From positions 62,001-126,000 of the forward strand of contig NZ_JAEULO010000001.1 of the NCBI RefSeq assembly GCF_016793705.1: DNA of 64,000 nt. Reading direction: 5' to 3'. Below, one piece after another: positions 51,467 to 59,713 of the stretch; position 1 is the first letter of the stretch, and every line of letters starts with the position of its first letter. The notes below the pieces were generated by a model. That model searched no databases. It was given only the letters and a program-made list of their open reading frames with translations, and was not told the DNA's origin. Source of the DNA: Tabrizicola sp. Lineage in GTDB: Bacteria; Pseudomonadota; Alphaproteobacteria; Rhodobacterales; Rhodobacteraceae. A program made the translations under genes and the position numbers.

Positions 51467-52474
51467 TCAACCCGAGCGAGCGGCCATCTTTTCGCGGCGC
51501 CGCTTCATCCGGCGGTCCAGCACGGCATCCGAGGCGGCGGTGCCGTCATGGTAGGTGCCGAAGATCTTGTCGAAGGGCACGGTTCCGTCGCCGTAGTTCA
51601 CCTCGAAATACTTGTGGTGGAGGTAGTGGTTATAGGTGTGAGTATCCATCAGCTTCTCGTCCCCGAGGGCGATCTTGTCGAAGCCGATATGCCCGACGAT
51701 CGAGCCGAGACCGGACAGTTGCAGGTGGTAGAGTGCGAACAGCGGATGGGCGGGCACGACCAGGTAGAGGAGCGAGCTGGAGAAGAAGAGAAGCTGCTCG
51801 ACCGGGTGCATCGACAGCGACGACCAGGGGCTGGGATTGACCGAGTTGTGGTGGATCGAGTGGATGTGCTTGTAGAAGAACGGCAAGTGCAGCGGCCGGT
51901 GGATCAGGTAGAAATGCCCCTCGTGCCAGATCGGCACCAGAAGCCAGAGCGCGGTGAACCAGACCGGATGCGCCTCGAAGGTCGACCAGGCGCCGATGCC
52001 GTTGGCGTAGCACCACAGGATCAGCACCTCGTAGGCCGTCCAGATCGGGACGCCGGTCGCGAAGGTGCGGATGATGCCGTCGATGGTCTGGCTCTTGAAC
52101 ATGAACACGTCGGAGGGGTGTTCCTTTGGCCAGCGATGGTTGTACTTGAACTGGTTCCCCTGCCGGCGCTGGACGTAGAGCCGCAGTTCCATCGCGCCGA
52201 AGAAGATCAGCACCGCCGCCGAGTTGCGCAGGAACAGGTAGAGGATCCAGCCAGGCGCAAGCGACCGGGTCGTCTCGACCGAGGGGGTCAGGAAGAACCA
52301 GTAGATCGCGGCCAGCACCATGAACGACAGGTTCCAGGGCAGGAAGTAACCCTTCAGAAAGCCGAGGATGTCGCGCGCCTTCCAGGGTAGGCGGTAGATC
52401 GGCGCGATGCTCAGCGGCTCGTTCGGGGTCCAGTCGCCGCGCTTGTTCCGGGTTCCGTATTGCAGGTCGTCCAT
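51467..52474 (-). CDS. Sterol-desaturase/fatty-acid-hydroxylase-superfamily membrane protein
   Basis: A 335-residue membrane di-iron enzyme of a second family. The histidine motifs are HEGHFYLIHRPLH (184-196), HSIHH (205-209) and THTYNHYLHHKY (278-289). Three to four hydrophobic segments lie between about 45 and 245. GAGGAGG before the ATG at 52474 decides the start against a longer frame. It lies 10 bases behind the TIM-barrel gene. Two different membrane oxygenases in one catabolic operon suggest two successive oxidations or two alternative substrates. It may also draw electrons from the MocE-type ferredoxin. Confidence 0.82.
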   Translation of the reverse strand: MDDLQYGTRNKRGDWTPNEPLSIAPIYRLPWKARDILGFLKGYFLPWNLSFMVLAAIYWFFLTPSVETTRSLAPGWILYLFLRNSAAVLIFFGAMELRLYVQRRQGNQFKYNHRWPKEHPSDVFMFKSQTIDGIIRTFATGVPIWTAYEVLILWCYANGIGAWSTFEAHPVWFTALWLLVPIWHEGHFYLIHRPLHLPFFYKHIHSIHHNSVNPSPWSSLSMHPVEQLLFFSSSLLYLVVPAHPLFALYHLQLSGLGSIVGHIGFDKIALGDEKLMDTHTYNHYLHHKYFEVNYGDGTVPFDKIFGTYHDGTAASDAVLDRRMKRRREKMAARSG

Positions 52475-52484
52475 GAGAGCCTCC

Positions 52485-53384
52485 TCAGGTCCAGTATCTG
52501 TCGATGAAGCGCTGCATTTCGGTGCGCATGAAGGCCGAGGACTGGTCGGCCCTGTCCTCCCAGGCGAAGACACAGGCGGTCATGATCCCGTCAAAGCCCA
52601 CCTCTGCCAGCGTGCCGAAGAAATCGTCCCAAGGCACCTCGCCCTGGCCGATGTCCAGGTGCTGGTGCACGCGCGCCTGGGTGCCGGGCGGGTTAAGGAT
52701 ATAGCGCAGGCCCGAGCTGGCCTTGTGATTGAAGGTGTCGCCCACATGCACATGGGCCAGCACATCGGCACATTCGCGGATCATCGCCCTGGTGTCGTCG
52801 CCGAAGTAGAAGGTATGCGGGGCGCAATACAGGAACCTGACGCGGGGACTGTTCACCGTGCGGATGATGTCCACCGCGGGTTGCAGCGTCTCGACCCAGT
52901 CCTCGGGATGCGGCTCGATGTGAAGAGTGATGCCCTCCCGCTCCAGGATCGGCACCAGTTCTTCCATGCTGCGCCACCAGGCATCCTCGCAGGTCTCGAT
53001 CATGCTGCCGGTGTGGCAGCAATAGCAGGATCCCTTATCGGGGTGCGGTCCGCGCCCGAATTCCGAGTTCATCGTGTCGATCTCCATCTCGACGCAGATC
53101 TCGATGGCGCGTTTCCAGTGGCGCACGGCGGCCTGCCGCTCGGCCTCGTCGTTGGAGGCCCAGCGATACATCGGAAGCAGGCTGGCGATCTTCACGTTCT
53201 CGGCGGCCAGCGCCGCCTTGAATGTCCTGATCCGGTCAGGAAAGACGCGGGGCGCCTTGAACCATTCCAGAAAGTCGGCGCGGGGCGAAAGCTCGATCCA
53301 GTCATAGCCCAGCTCGCGCACCTTGCGGGGCAGCTCTTCCAGGCTCAGGTGGCGGTGCATGAAGGGGTCAAGTGCGATGCGCAT
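52485..53384 (-). CDS. Sugar phosphate isomerase/epimerase-family TIM-barrel protein (MocC/IolE-like)
   Basis: A 299-residue AP-endonuclease-2-like TIM barrel: MRIALDPFMHRHLSLEELPR, GYDWIELSPRADF, EIDTMNSEFGRGP, ITLHIEPHPEDW, VLAHVHVGDTFNHKASSGLR and GQGEVPWDDFFGTLAEVGFDG. Glu, His and Asp residues at strand ends can bind the usual divalent metal. A cysteine-rich stretch (GSCYCCHTG near 127) is unusual. In rhizopine and inositol pathways such proteins (MocC, IolE, IolH) act on keto-inositols. It lies between the Gfo/Idh oxidoreductase and the sterol-desaturase-like gene, each gap about 10 bases. Confidence 0.82.
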   Translation of the reverse strand: MRIALDPFMHRHLSLEELPRKVRELGYDWIELSPRADFLEWFKAPRVFPDRIRTFKAALAAENVKIASLLPMYRWASNDEAERQAAVRHWKRAIEICVEMEIDTMNSEFGRGPHPDKGSCYCCHTGSMIETCEDAWWRSMEELVPILEREGITLHIEPHPEDWVETLQPAVDIIRTVNSPRVRFLYCAPHTFYFGDDTRAMIRECADVLAHVHVGDTFNHKASSGLRYILNPPGTQARVHQHLDIGQGEVPWDDFFGTLAEVGFDGIMTACVFAWEDRADQSSAFMRTEMQRFIDRYWT

Positions 53385-53394
53385 GATGCGTCCC

Positions 53395-54576
53395 TCAGTT
53401 CAGGTCGACCCAGACGCTGCCCGCCTCGTGGCTGTCAGCGGCTGAATTTACGAAGCGGGCGCCCCGCGCCCCGGTGTGGATATCGGGCAGGCAGAGCAGC
53501 CCCTCGGGCACCGTCTCGCCATTGCGGCGGGCAGCGACGGCAATCGCGATCTCGCGGTAGAGGTTGCCCCAGGCATCCGAGAGGGATTCCCCGTGCCCGC
53601 GCGGCAGCAGGACCATACGTTCGGCCGGCGCCGCCATGCCTGCACCATGCCCGCGCACAATGATCTGTTCCGGGGCGTTCAGGGGTGTGTAGCGCAGGGT
53701 TTCGGGGAATTCCTGATCCCAGTGCAGCCCGCCCTTGTCGCCATAGACGCGGACGCGCAGGGCGCAGTAGTTGCCGGGCGCGGCCTGGGTGATCCACATC
53801 GCGGCGGGCGCGCCGTTCGCCAGCTTCAGCGACAGGAAGGCGGTGTCCTCCATCGCCTTGGGCGCGCCACAGACATGGAAGTCGGCGCGCAAGCGCACGA
53901 CCTTCTGGCCGGCGACGAATTCCAGCATCTGGAAGGCATGGGTCCCGATGTCGCCCGTCGCCGAGGCGCGGCCGATCTTCGCAGGGTCGCGCCGCCAGGC
54001 CAGGCTGCGCGAGTTCGGATCGTCCGGCTCGGTCGCCCAGTCCTGCGCATATTCGACCTGGGCTTGCCGCACCGTGCCGATGGCGCCGACCTTCACCATC
54101 TCGGCGGCCTGCCGCGCCATCGGATGATAGGGATAGGGGTAGGTTAGCGCGAAGACGAGGCCCGTCTCGCGCTGCCGTTGTTCCAGCGCGACGCAATCCT
54201 CGCGCGAGATGGTCATCGGCTTGTCGCAGATGATGTCGATACCCTGGTCCATGAAGGCTTCCGCAATGGCCCGGTGCGACCAGTTCGGCGTGCAGATCAC
54301 CACCGCCTCGATTCCGTCCGGGCGGGCGGCCTCGGCCCGTGCCATCTCGCGATAATCTGCATAGATGCGGTCCTCGGGCAGCATCCAGTCGCGGCCCGAA
54401 GCGGCAGCCGTCGCCGGGTCGGAGGACAGCGCCCCGGCTACCAGGTCCCAGCGGTTGGACAGTCGCGCGCCGGTCCAGTGCCACTGGCCGACCAGCGCGC
54501 CACGCCCGCCGCCGACGATACCCAGTCGCAGGCGGCGCTGCGCAGGCGGATAGAATACGGTCCCTGCAAGGGCCAT
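53395..54576 (-). CDS. Gfo/Idh/MocA-family oxidoreductase
   Basis: A 393-residue NAD(P)-dependent dehydrogenase with N-terminal Rossmann fold (RLGIVGGGRGALVGQWHWTG), AVVICTPNWSHRAIAEAFM, the conserved DKPMTIS with catalytic lysine, and ATGDIGTHAFQMLEF in the substrate domain. The family contains MocA, inositol 2-dehydrogenase and many sugar dehydrogenases. It follows the ABC ATPase by 41 bases and should oxidise a hydroxyl of the imported sugar or polyol to a ketone for the TIM-barrel enzyme. Confidence 0.86.
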   Translation of the reverse strand: MALAGTVFYPPAQRRLRLGIVGGGRGALVGQWHWTGARLSNRWDLVAGALSSDPATAAASGRDWMLPEDRIYADYREMARAEAARPDGIEAVVICTPNWSHRAIAEAFMDQGIDIICDKPMTISREDCVALEQRQRETGLVFALTYPYPYHPMARQAAEMVKVGAIGTVRQAQVEYAQDWATEPDDPNSRSLAWRRDPAKIGRASATGDIGTHAFQMLEFVAGQKVVRLRADFHVCGAPKAMEDTAFLSLKLANGAPAAMWITQAAPGNYCALRVRVYGDKGGLHWDQEFPETLRYTPLNAPEQIIVRGHGAGMAAPAERMVLLPRGHGESLSDAWGNLYREIAIAVAARRNGETVPEGLLCLPDIHTGARGARFVNSAADSHEAGSVWVDLN

Positions 54577-54617
54577 GTCGCAAACTCCGTTCTTCGTTCG
54601 GTGAACCTCGGGACCCG

Positions 54618-55409
54618 TCAGGTCCTGATCACGTGGTAGGTGACTTCCTCGATCGACGTGTCTTCCTTGCGAGCCTCGTAGACCTTGGCGCCATGGCTCA
54701 TCACCACGAAGCGGTCGCAGACCTGGAAGGCGTGATAGAGATTGTGCGTGACCAGGACCGAGGACGTGCCCTGGTTTTTCAGATCGCGCACATAGGCCAG
54801 AAGGTGTTCGGTCTCACGCACCGACAGGGCCGAGGTGGGTTCGTCCAGCAACAGGATATTGCGCTTGAAGTAGACCGCGCGGGCAATGGCGACCGCCTGC
54901 TTCTGCCCGCCCGACAGGAAGCCCACCTCCTTGTCGGGATCTTCGATCCCCGAGATCTGGACGGCTGAGCCGAGGATGTCGATCGCCTTGTCCTCCATCG
55001 CCTTGTGATCCATGAAGCCGAAGGCATTGGTGATCTCGCGGCCGAGAAAGATGTTGCGGGTGATCGACATCTGGTCGACCAGCGCAATGTCCTGATAGAT
55101 CGTCTCGATCCCCGCCGCCTCGGAATCGGCGCGGCTGTTGAAGTTCACCGGCTTGCCATTGGCCAGAATCTCGCCCGAGGTCGGCGGGTTGATCCCCGAC
55201 ATCATCTTGACCAGCGTCGACTTGCCCGCGCCGTTGTCACCCAGAAGCCCCACGACCTCGTTGCGACCGATGTAGAAGTTCATCGAGTTGAGCGCGACGA
55301 AGGCGCCGTATCGCTTGGTAATGTTGCGCATCTCCAGCAGCGGGGTCTCGGTAGGGCGCAGCCCCTTGATCGGCTTTTCTTCCGGTTCGATGATTTGAAG
55401 GTCGCTCAT
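54618..55409 (-). CDS. Sugar-type ABC transporter ATPase (single domain)
   Basis: A 263-residue ATPase of the carbohydrate uptake type with a single nucleotide-binding domain, as in FrcA. It has Walker A GDNGAGKST near residue 57, IYQDIALVDQMSITRN, signature FLSGGQKQAVAIARAV and Walker B ILLLDEPTSALS. RbsA-like proteins have two such domains, so this is the short variant that dimerises. It starts six bases after the permease stop. Confidence 0.88.
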   Translation of the reverse strand: MSDLQIIEPEEKPIKGLRPTETPLLEMRNITKRYGAFVALNSMNFYIGRNEVVGLLGDNGAGKSTLVKMMSGINPPTSGEILANGKPVNFNSRADSEAAGIETIYQDIALVDQMSITRNIFLGREITNAFGFMDHKAMEDKAIDILGSAVQISGIEDPDKEVGFLSGGQKQAVAIARAVYFKRNILLLDEPTSALSVRETEHLLAYVRDLKNQGTSSVLVTHNLYHAFQVCDRFVVMSHGAKVYEARKEDTSIEEVTYHVIRT

Positions 55410-55415
55410 TTCGGA

Positions 55416-56474
55416 TCAGCCTTTCCGCCGGATGGCCATGTTGGTGATGACCGAGATCACGATCAGCCCACCAACGAACATGTCGAAGTAGAAGCCGGGT
55501 GCGCGCAGAAGCAGGAGAAGATCCTGAATCGTGTACATCAGCGCGGTGCCCAAGACGACGCCCAGAATCGAGCCGCGGCCTCCATTCAGCGCTGCGCCAC
55601 CGATGACGCAGGCGGCGATAGCTTGCAGTTCAAGCCCCAGACCGCCGCCTGGCTGGATCGACATAACTCGCGTGCCGGCCAGGATACCGGAAAACGCCGC
55701 CATGAAACCACAGATGCCGAAGGCAATGATCTTGGTGCGCACCGGGTTCACACCAATTGCGACGGCTGCATTCCTGTTGCCGCCAACGGCAAAGAAGTGG
55801 TTGCCCAGCCGGTGATGATGGAGAAGGAAATAGAAGGCGACCGCCAGCAGCAGGAACCAGATCATCGAAGCGTGAACGACGCCGATCGAGCTGTTGAACA
55901 GCGTATTGAAGGGTTCCGACGGCTTGAAGCGCAGGGATTGCGCGCCGTGATACAACAGCGTGGCCCCCTTCCACATCAGCATCGCGCCAAGCGTGGTGAT
56001 GAAGCTGGGGATATTGAACCGCAAGGTGATGACAGCGTGCAGCACGCCGGCCAGCGCGCCGATTAGAAGCCCGACGGCGAGCCCGGCGAAGGGCGCGATG
56101 GCAGAGGGAACATCTGCGCCACTGTCACCGCCCCAGGTCATGGTCAGGGTCGCGGCGACGATCGAGCAGAAAGAGTAGAGCGCGCCCACTGAAAGATCGA
56201 ATTCTCCGGCGATCATCAGGATCGAGACGCCAAGCGCCATGACACCCAACGGCGCAATCGCCTTTAGCGTGACCGCGATATTCGCGGCATCGAGATAGCG
56301 AAAGCTGGGATTGGCCAGCGAGACGGCGATCACCACCAACTGCACCGCCAGGAACAGGACGGCTATGCCGCCTTCCGGTTTGGTGCGTACCCAATCGACT
56401 ATGCGCGAACTTCTGCTGCGCCGATTGCGTTGCTGGATCGCTGCGCGGATGTGATCGGATTGTGCCGTGGCCAT
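55416..56474 (-). CDS. Sugar-type ABC transporter permease
   Basis: A 352-residue BPD_transp_2-family permease with an N-terminal arginine-rich cytoplasmic tail and about nine hydrophobic segments. Typical elements are SILMIAGEFDLSVGALYSF, FNIPSFITTLGAMLMWKGA, FFAVGGNRNAAVAIGV and ELQAIAACVIGGAALNGGRG. It forms the channel of the importer whose binding protein lies upstream. Confidence 0.88.
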   Translation of the reverse strand: MATAQSDHIRAAIQQRNRRSRSSRIVDWVRTKPEGGIAVLFLAVQLVVIAVSLANPSFRYLDAANIAVTLKAIAPLGVMALGVSILMIAGEFDLSVGALYSFCSIVAATLTMTWGGDSGADVPSAIAPFAGLAVGLLIGALAGVLHAVITLRFNIPSFITTLGAMLMWKGATLLYHGAQSLRFKPSEPFNTLFNSSIGVVHASMIWFLLLAVAFYFLLHHHRLGNHFFAVGGNRNAAVAIGVNPVRTKIIAFGICGFMAAFSGILAGTRVMSIQPGGGLGLELQAIAACVIGGAALNGGRGSILGVVLGTALMYTIQDLLLLLRAPGFYFDMFVGGLIVISVITNMAIRRKG

Positions 56475-56529
56475 CGCCGGGTCCTTCCTCGGAATTGTCG
56501 CTCTTGCCAGGGCCTTTGCCCTGCAATGG

Positions 56530-56551
56530 AGGGGGCCATTTCCGGCCCCCT
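56530..56551 (-). promoter_or_regulatory. Intercistronic hairpin behind the binding-protein gene
   Basis: GGGGGCC and GGCCCCC form a 7-bp stem, extended by one A-T pair, with a 6-base loop, 17 bases after the binding-protein stop. It probably protects the upstream message. Confidence 0.55.
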
Positions 56552-56568
56552 TCGTCGTGTCAGCGTGT

Positions 56569-57540
56569 TCAGCGCACCACGCCGGCCCATTCCACCGCAG
56601 CCTTGTAGTTGGTCTTGTCGACCAGACCTGCGCCGCCGGTGTTCATTTCGGAGGGGTACAGTCCGTATTTGACCGCCAGTGCCGCCTGCGTCACACCGTA
56701 GAAGCCCTGCGAATAGGGCTGCTGGTCGACCGCTGCGATCATGTCGCCATTCTCGATGTCCTTCAGGATCGATTCCGAAATGTCGAACCCGCCGATAGCC
56801 ACGGTCAGACCGGCATCCTTGGCCGCCTGAACCGCCTGGCTGGTCGGCGTCTGGCCGAGGCCGATGATCGCCTTCACGTCAGGGTGGCCGATCAGATACT
56901 GCGTCATCAGGTTCAGGGCCTGGCCATGGTCGTTGCCGGTGCCCAGAACCTCCGACTTCGCTCCGACCTCATCCAGTGCCTTCTGGACGCCCTCGTGACG
57001 CAGGACGGCGTAGGTGCCCTCGGGCGCTTCGACCGGCGTGAAGACCAGATCGCCTTCCTTGATGCCGGCTTCGGCGATCATGCGCTTACCCAGGTTGTAG
57101 CCTGACTCGACGAAATCCTGGCCCATGAAGGCCATGCGGCAAATGCCGCCGTCGGCGCCCTTGCTGTCGTCGATGTTGATCGTCAGGACCACGATCCCGG
57201 CTGCTGCGGCCCGGCACAACACCTCGTCGTAGGCGTTGTCGTCGGCGATGCCGACCACGATGGCGTCGACCTTGTTGGCGATGGCGGTTTCCAGGATGGT
57301 TGTTTCGTTGACCGGATCCTCCTCGCCATACTGGATGTCGAGCGTGATGCCCTGTTGCGCAGCAGCGTCCTTGCCGCCGTTGTTCACCGCCTCGAAGAAC
57401 GGGTTGGAGGCTTGCGACCAGTGCAGCATCAGGATGTCGATGCTCGACCAGTCGTGGTCCTTATCATCAGCGCGGGCGATTCCGCCGAGCGCCAGCGCCG
57501 TCGAAAGCGCCAACCCTGCAATCCCTGTCTTGAAGTTCAT
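56569..57540 (-). CDS. Sugar-type ABC transporter substrate-binding protein (MocB-like)
   Basis: A 323-residue periplasmic-binding-protein-like I protein with a Sec signal peptide (residues 1-24, ending ALGGIARA). The mature part has SSIDILMLHWSQASNPFFEAV, AIVVGIADDNAYDE, GLGQTPTSQAVQAAKDA and GGFDISESILKDIENG. AGGAGG before the ATG at 57540 supports the start. It is the first gene of the nine-gene minus-strand operon and is divergent from a LacI regulator. By analogy with MocB it may bind an inositol derivative or a similar polyol. Confidence 0.88.
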   Translation of the reverse strand: MNFKTGIAGLALSTALALGGIARADDKDHDWSSIDILMLHWSQASNPFFEAVNNGGKDAAAQQGITLDIQYGEEDPVNETTILETAIANKVDAIVVGIADDNAYDEVLCRAAAAGIVVLTINIDDSKGADGGICRMAFMGQDFVESGYNLGKRMIAEAGIKEGDLVFTPVEAPEGTYAVLRHEGVQKALDEVGAKSEVLGTGNDHGQALNLMTQYLIGHPDVKAIIGLGQTPTSQAVQAAKDAGLTVAIGGFDISESILKDIENGDMIAAVDQQPYSQGFYGVTQAALAVKYGLYPSEMNTGGAGLVDKTNYKAAVEWAGVVR

Positions 57541-57699
57541 GTCTTTCCTCCTGTTGCGCACAGCCCATCGTTGCCGGAAAGAAGACCTTTCCGAGTGATT
57601 CTGCGTTTAGGGCAATGGGCGGTCTCCTCCCCGCACGCCGGGAGCATTCACCCGACGCAACTTCATGGTGCACAGCCGAAGTGCAGGAATCAAGGATTT

Positions 57700-57713
57700 G
57701 CAACTTTTGTTGC
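57700..57713. promoter_or_regulatory. Inverted repeat, operator candidate 1
   Basis: GCAAC-TTTT-GTTGC, perfect 5-bp arms, lies 160 bases upstream of the binding-protein gene in the shared promoter region. Confidence 0.35.
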
Positions 57714-57764
57714 CGACGAGAGACGCCGACTTAAAGCAGTTGTTTTTCCGCTGGTTACAAGGCG

Positions 57765-57784
57765 CGACGTGTTGTCGCACGTCG
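57765..57784. promoter_or_regulatory. Inverted repeat, operator candidate 2
   Basis: CGACGTG-TTGTCG-CACGTCG is a perfect 7-bp inverted repeat of 20 bases, 68 bases before the LacI-type start. It is a good candidate for autoregulation by the LacI-family protein. Confidence 0.4.
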
Positions 57785-57851
57785 AACTTGACGTGATCGC
57801 CTCAAAATTGTCGGCTACGGGTGATCGCTACCGGGCCGAGGGAAGAGGACG

Positions 57852-58856
57852 ATGCGCCGACCGACATTCGCGATGATAGCCCAGGATGCCGGCGTCAGCC
57901 TGGCGACGGTAGAGCGGGTACTGAACGGTCGGGGGGGCGTGCAGAAGGACAAGACCGAGCGCGTGATCAACGCCGCGGTAAGGCTGGGATGGGACCGGCG
58001 TCTTCCCGAGGTCCACCGTGGTGTGGTGCGTGTCGAATTCATCATCGCACGGCCCGAAACCACGTTCTTCGCCCGGCTGGTCCACGAGTTTGAAAAGATC
58101 GCGCAGAGCCTGGATTCGCGCGTCGCCTTGCACCGCACCGTCCTGACCGACGACCCCATGCTTTTCGCCAGGCGCATCTCTGGCTCGGGGGTGCAGCGTG
58201 CAGGACTGATCGTTGTAGGTCCCGACCATCATCTTGTCCGCGCGGCCCTGGCCGAGGTGCGCGCGACCGGAACCTACATCATCCAGATCGTGACGCGGAC
58301 CTTTGGCACCGAACTCGATTATGTCGGCATCGACAACTACAGTGCGGGTCGCACTGCGGCCATGTACATTTGGCGCATGTGCCGGGCGAAGGGCTCAGTG
58401 GTCGTCCTTTGTCCCGGCAATCAGTTCGAGGCTCATCGCGAGCGTATTCGAGGGTTTAGCGACTATGTTGATGCCCACCCTTCACCGGACCTGCAGTTTG
58501 AACGCCTGATGTTCGGACGCGATGACGGACCCTATGGCGCTTCCCTGCTCGCTGACTGCCTGCAAGAGCGGGATGACATCGTGGGCTTCTACAACTCCGG
58601 CGGCCACAACTCGCTGATCGGGCCCGTCTTGGAGTCCCATTCCAGGGGCAAGGCGATATTCTTCGTCGGCCACGAGTTCAACGCTTGGAGCGCCGCAGCC
58701 CTGAGTGACGGACGGATGGATGTGGTCCTCGACCAAGCGCCGGAAGTGCAGGCGCGTCGCGCGCTGGACATGGTGCTTTACCGGGTTGGCCTGACGACCA
58801 TTCCGGTCCCGAACCCGCCCATCCGCTTTACAACGATGACGGCAGAATCGTGCTAG
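57852..58856 (+). CDS. LacI-family regulator of the moc-like operon
   Basis: A 334-residue repressor with N-terminal LacI helix-turn-helix (TFAMIAQDAGVSLATVERVL, then NGRGGVQKDKTERVINAA). The sugar-binding domain has VEFIIARPETTFFARLVHEF, VGIDNYSAGRTAAMYI, VVLCPGNQFEAHRERIRGF and FFVGHEFNAWSAAAL. The effector domain resembles the periplasmic sugar-binding fold, so the ligand is probably the operon's substrate or a first product. It is divergent from the operon. Confidence 0.9.
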   Translation: MRRPTFAMIAQDAGVSLATVERVLNGRGGVQKDKTERVINAAVRLGWDRRLPEVHRGVVRVEFIIARPETTFFARLVHEFEKIAQSLDSRVALHRTVLTDDPMLFARRISGSGVQRAGLIVVGPDHHLVRAALAEVRATGTYIIQIVTRTFGTELDYVGIDNYSAGRTAAMYIWRMCRAKGSVVVLCPGNQFEAHRERIRGFSDYVDAHPSPDLQFERLMFGRDDGPYGASLLADCLQERDDIVGFYNSGGHNSLIGPVLESHSRGKAIFFVGHEFNAWSAAALSDGRMDVVLDQAPEVQARRALDMVLYRVGLTTIPVPNPPIRFTTMTAESC

Positions 58857-59017
58857 TGTCGGTCTGTGACCGTCGTGATGGAGCAGCTTACCCACGATCC
58901 GTGCCTCGTTTGGCAATACGCTTGAAGTAGCAAGCCACGGCCCTTTGCGGACATTCGGATTTGCCGAGAAGGGCTTGGCAATGATGCAGCAGGCCATATG
59001 GAAACGCGTAACCTGCG

Positions 59018-59713
59018 CTAGACCGAAACCGCAGCCCTGAGCGCGGCCTTGTCGAATTCGCCGGTCCGGCCCGAGGCCGAGACCGCGCCGCGGCGCATGA
59101 CATAGATCTGGTCGGCCAGTTGGTAGGCGAACTCGAAAAACTGCTCGACCAGCACGATCGCCATGTCGCCCCGGGCTTTCAGCGCCTTCAAGACCTCGCC
59201 GATCTCCTGGATGATGTTGGGCTGGATGCCTTCGGTCGGCTCGTCCAGCAGCAGCGCCCTTGGCCGCATGATCAGCGCGCGGGCAATGGCCAGTTGCTGT
59301 TGCTGCCCGCCGGAAAGATCGCCGCCGCGCCGGTGCAGGAAATCCCGCAGGATCGGGAAATAACCGAAAATCTCATCCGGAATCCGGTGCTCGGCCTTTG
59401 GCAGGACGGCAAAGGCAGTGTGCAAGTTTTCGCGCACCGACAGCAGGGGAAAGATCATCCGGCCCTGCGGGACGACGGCAAGGCCGCGCCGGGCCATGTC
59501 TTGCGCGCGGACCGGGGGCAGGCTTTCGCCGTTCAGCACGATCTGGCCGCCGGACCGGGGGTGCGTGCCGGCCAGGGCCTTGAGAAAGGAGGTCTTGCCC
59601 ACCCCGTTCGGGCCGAGAATGCAGGTGATTTCGCCGGTCTTCGCGGCGAAATCGATGCCGTGCAGGATCTGGCTGCCGCCGTAGTGCAAGGTGAGGCCGG
59701 TGGTTTCCAGCAT
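59018..59713 (-). CDS. urtE: Urea ABC transporter ATPase UrtE
   Basis: A 231-residue LivF-type ATPase: Walker A GPNGVGKTS near residue 34, RGLAVVPQGRMIFPLLSVREN, signature DLSGGQQQQLAIARAL, Walker B ALLLDEPTEGIQPNIIQ. The segment TEGIQPNIIQEIGEVL is characteristic of UrtE. Its start overlaps the urtD stop as TGATG. It is the last gene of the urt operon and converges with the LacI gene. The GTG one codon earlier is an alternative start. Confidence 0.93.
   Translation of the reverse strand: MLETTGLTLHYGGSQILHGIDFAAKTGEITCILGPNGVGKTSFLKALAGTHPRSGGQIVLNGESLPPVRAQDMARRGLAVVPQGRMIFPLLSVRENLHTAFAVLPKAEHRIPDEIFGYFPILRDFLHRRGGDLSGGQQQQLAIARALIMRPRALLLDEPTEGIQPNIIQEIGEVLKALKARGDMAIVLVEQFFEFAYQLADQIYVMRRGAVSASGRTGEFDKAALRAAVSV

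Larger units (their letters stand above)
57541..57851. other. Divergent promoter region of the moc-like operon and its LacI gene
   Basis: This 311-base gap has no gene. It contains two palindromes listed separately and an AT-rich segment (about 57690-57760), and presumably promoters in both directions. Confidence 0.6.
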
